The translations under genes were made by a program, and so were the position numbers. The notes under the pieces were generated by a model. It had not been told where the DNA came from. It made no database searches and saw only the letters and a program-made list of their open reading frames with translations. Positions 62,223-64,000 of a stretch of DNA of 64,000 nt are shown here, in pieces; positions within the stretch are counted from its first letter, which is position 1; each line of letters opens with the position of its first letter. The stretch covers positions 124,001 through 188,000 of the forward strand of contig JABFGH010000007.1 in assembly GCA_013112585.1 (NCBI GenBank). Direction: 5' to 3'. This stretch comes from Ignavibacteriota bacterium. Lineage in GTDB: Bacteria; Bacteroidota; Ignavibacteria; Ignavibacteriales; Melioribacteraceae.

Positions 62223-64000
62223 ATGTTTAATAAAATTAAGTTAATGATGGCAAACGGAAACGACAATAAGAGTTTTTTTGATAGAAAAAACAATAAAGAT
62301 TCAAGCGGCGGAAAAGACCCTAAAAAACCCGATGGTGATTTTGATTGGACGAAGGTAATAAAAACAGTTTTCAGCTGGGGTGCAGTAATTATTGCCGCTG
62401 TAATAATTATGCAGTTTATGAAAACAGGCTCAACAAATGCTACAGAGGTAACATTCGATGTTTATGAGAATTTTGTAAATTCCGATAAAATAGCAGAAGC
62501 CGAAATTATAAAAACCGATATTAATGATTATTCCTTTGAAGGTACACTAAAAACCGAAGAACGAATAATGATGAACAATCAGTCGGTCAAAGTAAAAAAG
62601 TTTACTACCACACTTGTAGAGCCTGTAATTCAAGAGCAGGTAAAAATTTGGAATCAAAAAGGAATACGATATACATTTGTAAAAGATTCCAATGAGTGGC
62701 TGACGATTATTGTTGGTGTACTTCCATGGATATTGATAATCGGCGTTTGGATATTATTTATGCGCAGAATGCAGGGCGGTGCCGGAGGCGGTTCTCGCGG
62801 TATTTTTAACTTTGGTAAAAGTAAAGCTAAAATGATATCCGAAAGCAACATAAAAGTTACATTCAAAGATGTTGCCGGTGCCGATGAGGCTAAAATGGAA
62901 TTGGAAGAAATAATTGAATTTTTAAAGGAACCCTCAAAATTTCAAAAACTCGGCGGTAAAATTCCGCGCGGTGTATTACTGCTGGGACCTCCCGGAACAG
63001 GTAAAACATTATTAGCTCGTGCAGTTTCGGGCGAAGCCGGTGTGCCGTTCTTTTCAATAAGCGGTGCCGACTTTGTTGAAATGTTCGTTGGTGTTGGAGC
63101 CAGCCGTGTTAGGGATTTATTTGAACAAGGAAAAAAGAACGCACCATGCATAATATTTATAGATGAGATTGATGCTGTAGGCAGGCATCGCGGTGCAGGT
63201 TTAGGCGGCGGGCATGATGAAAGAGAACAGACATTAAACGCACTACTTGTTGAAATGGACGGTTTTGAACAAAATAGCGGCGTTATTATTATTGCAGCTA
63301 CTAACAGACCCGATGTACTCGACCCGGCTTTACTGAGACCCGGAAGGTTCGACAGGCAGGTAGTTGTTGATAGACCCGATGTTCAAGGAAGAGAAGGCAT
63401 ATTAAAGGTTCATACCAAGAGTATTCCTTTAGGTGATGATGTAAAATTAAAGACATTGGCAAAAGGCACACCCGGATTATCCGGTGCCGATTTAGCGAAT
63501 ATGGTTAATGAAGCGGCTCTTCTTGCAGCACGAAAGGATAAAAAGAAAGTTTGGATGACGGATTTTGAAGAAGCGAAAGACAAAGTAATGATGGGAATGG
63601 AAAGAAAAAGCTTAATAATTTCTGAAGAGGAGAAGAAGATAACCTCTTACCATGAGATAGGTCATGTGCTGGTTGCTCTACTTACACCGGGTTCAGACCC
63701 TGTTCATAAAGTAACAATCATTCCCCGCGGAAGAGCACTTGGTGTTACTACTTATTTACCGGTGGATGAAAAACATACTTATTCTAAAGACTATCTTGAA
63801 GCAATGATAACTTATGCTCTTGGCGGACGCGCAGCAGAAAAAATTGTTTTTAACCAGTACACTACCGGGGCAGGGAATGATATAGAAAAAGCTACCAACT
63901 TAGCCCGTAAAATGGTTTGTGAATGGGGCATGAGTGATAAATTAGGTCCCCTTGCATATGGCAAAAATGAAGAAGAAATTTTCCTAGGCAGAGAAATAAC
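62223..64000 (+). CDS. ftsH: ATP-dependent zinc metalloprotease FtsH (3' end beyond window)
   Basis: 592 codons are visible; the gene continues past the window edge. A charged N-terminal stretch (1-42) is followed by membrane helix 1 (45-66), a periplasmic domain, helix 2 (160-180), the AAA+ ATPase (Walker A GPPGTGKT at 255-262, Walker B IIFIDEID) and the protease with HEIGH at 477-481. The second residue after HE is Ile where Ala is usual (HEAGH), still HExxH. FtsH degrades membrane and regulatory proteins. GGAG lies 12 bp before the ATG, rather far. The N-terminal extension is longer than in enteric FtsH. Confidence 0.96.
   Translation, partial: MFNKIKLMMANGNDNKSFFDRKNNKDSSGGKDPKKPDGDFDWTKVIKTVFSWGAVIIAAVIIMQFMKTGSTNATEVTFDVYENFVNSDKIAEAEIIKTDINDYSFEGTLKTEERIMMNNQSVKVKKFTTTLVEPVIQEQVKIWNQKGIRYTFVKDSNEWLTIIVGVLPWILIIGVWILFMRRMQGGAGGGSRGIFNFGKSKAKMISESNIKVTFKDVAGADEAKMELEEIIEFLKEPSKFQKLGGKIPRGVLLLGPPGTGKTLLARAVSGEAGVPFFSISGADFVEMFVGVGASRVRDLFEQGKKNAPCIIFIDEIDAVGRHRGAGLGGGHDEREQTLNALLVEMDGFEQNSGVIIIAATNRPDVLDPALLRPGRFDRQVVVDRPDVQGREGILKVHTKSIPLGDDVKLKTLAKGTPGLSGADLANMVNEAALLAARKDKKKVWMTDFEEAKDKVMMGMERKSLIISEEEKKITSYHEIGHVLVALLTPGSDPVHKVTIIPRGRALGVTTYLPVDEKHTYSKDYLEAMITYALGGRAAEKIVFNQYTTGAGNDIEKATNLARKMVCEWGMSDKLGPLAYGKNEEEIFLGREI

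Overview
The window is an AT-rich bacterial chromosome segment. It carries Bacteroidota-type TonB receptors with an N-terminal carboxypeptidase-regulatory domain, many signal-peptide lipoproteins and beta-barrel proteins, promoters resembling the Bacteroidota TAnnTTTG -7 element, and large numbers of short palindromic intergenic repeats. The style fits the Ignavibacteria/Chlorobi side of the Bacteroidota group. That placement is inference from gene style; there is no rRNA gene here. I saw no rRNA, tRNA, CRISPR array, transposase or phage genes.

Layout. 1-7.1 kb (minus): a beta-barrel/transglutaminase fusion, two lipoproteins, and a membrane-bound CHASE2/sigma-54-type AAA+ regulator. 7.2-9.3 kb: an alpha/beta hydrolase coupled to a class D beta-lactamase, and a Nudix hydrolase. 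9.4-18 kb: uvrA facing an aroK-aroB-GHL10 operon, a small outer-membrane protein, and a PpiD-like foldase. 18.2-19.3 kb: a secreted LIM/DA1-like metallopeptidase. 19.3-25.5 kb (minus): a metal-uptake locus with a ZnuD-like receptor, an OprC-like copper receptor and small secreted proteins. 25.7-29 kb (minus): hemB-yidD-pyrE and a secreted glutamine-amidotransferase-like protein. 29.3-34.1 kb: topA, followed by an AbiE-type toxin-antitoxin pair that lies between two copies of the topA 3' end. 34-38 kb: small envelope genes, a glutathione peroxidase, a sugar-ester esterase and a YgjP-type peptidase. 38-45 kb: an ilvD-ilvB-ilvN-ilvC-ilvA operon preceded by two tandem leader-peptide attenuators.

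45-45.7 kb is a ~122-bp tandem repeat array, one unit of which is interrupted by a 42-bp palindromic element. 45.7-56.7 kb is a GbsR/MarR-regulated cluster: SDR, two unusual KAS III-like proteins, a sodium:solute symporter, an acyl-CoA ligase, a lipoprotein, an outer-membrane channel, a lipoprotein hydrolase and a thiolase. It looks like an outside-to-inside uptake and CoA-dependent breakdown route for a carboxylic or hydroxy acid. 57-59.3 kb (minus): PPK2 and a desaturase strikingly like eukaryotic sphingolipid delta-4 desaturase. 59.7-64 kb: greA and the conserved tilS-hpt-ftsH block; ftsH runs off the end.

The items I would look at first are the carboxylic-acid cluster with its palindromic operators, the AbiE insertion at the duplicated topA end, the tandem ilv attenuators, the secreted LIM/DA1 peptidase, the DEGS1-like desaturase, and the copper receptor that retains both CxxxM and HxM motifs.
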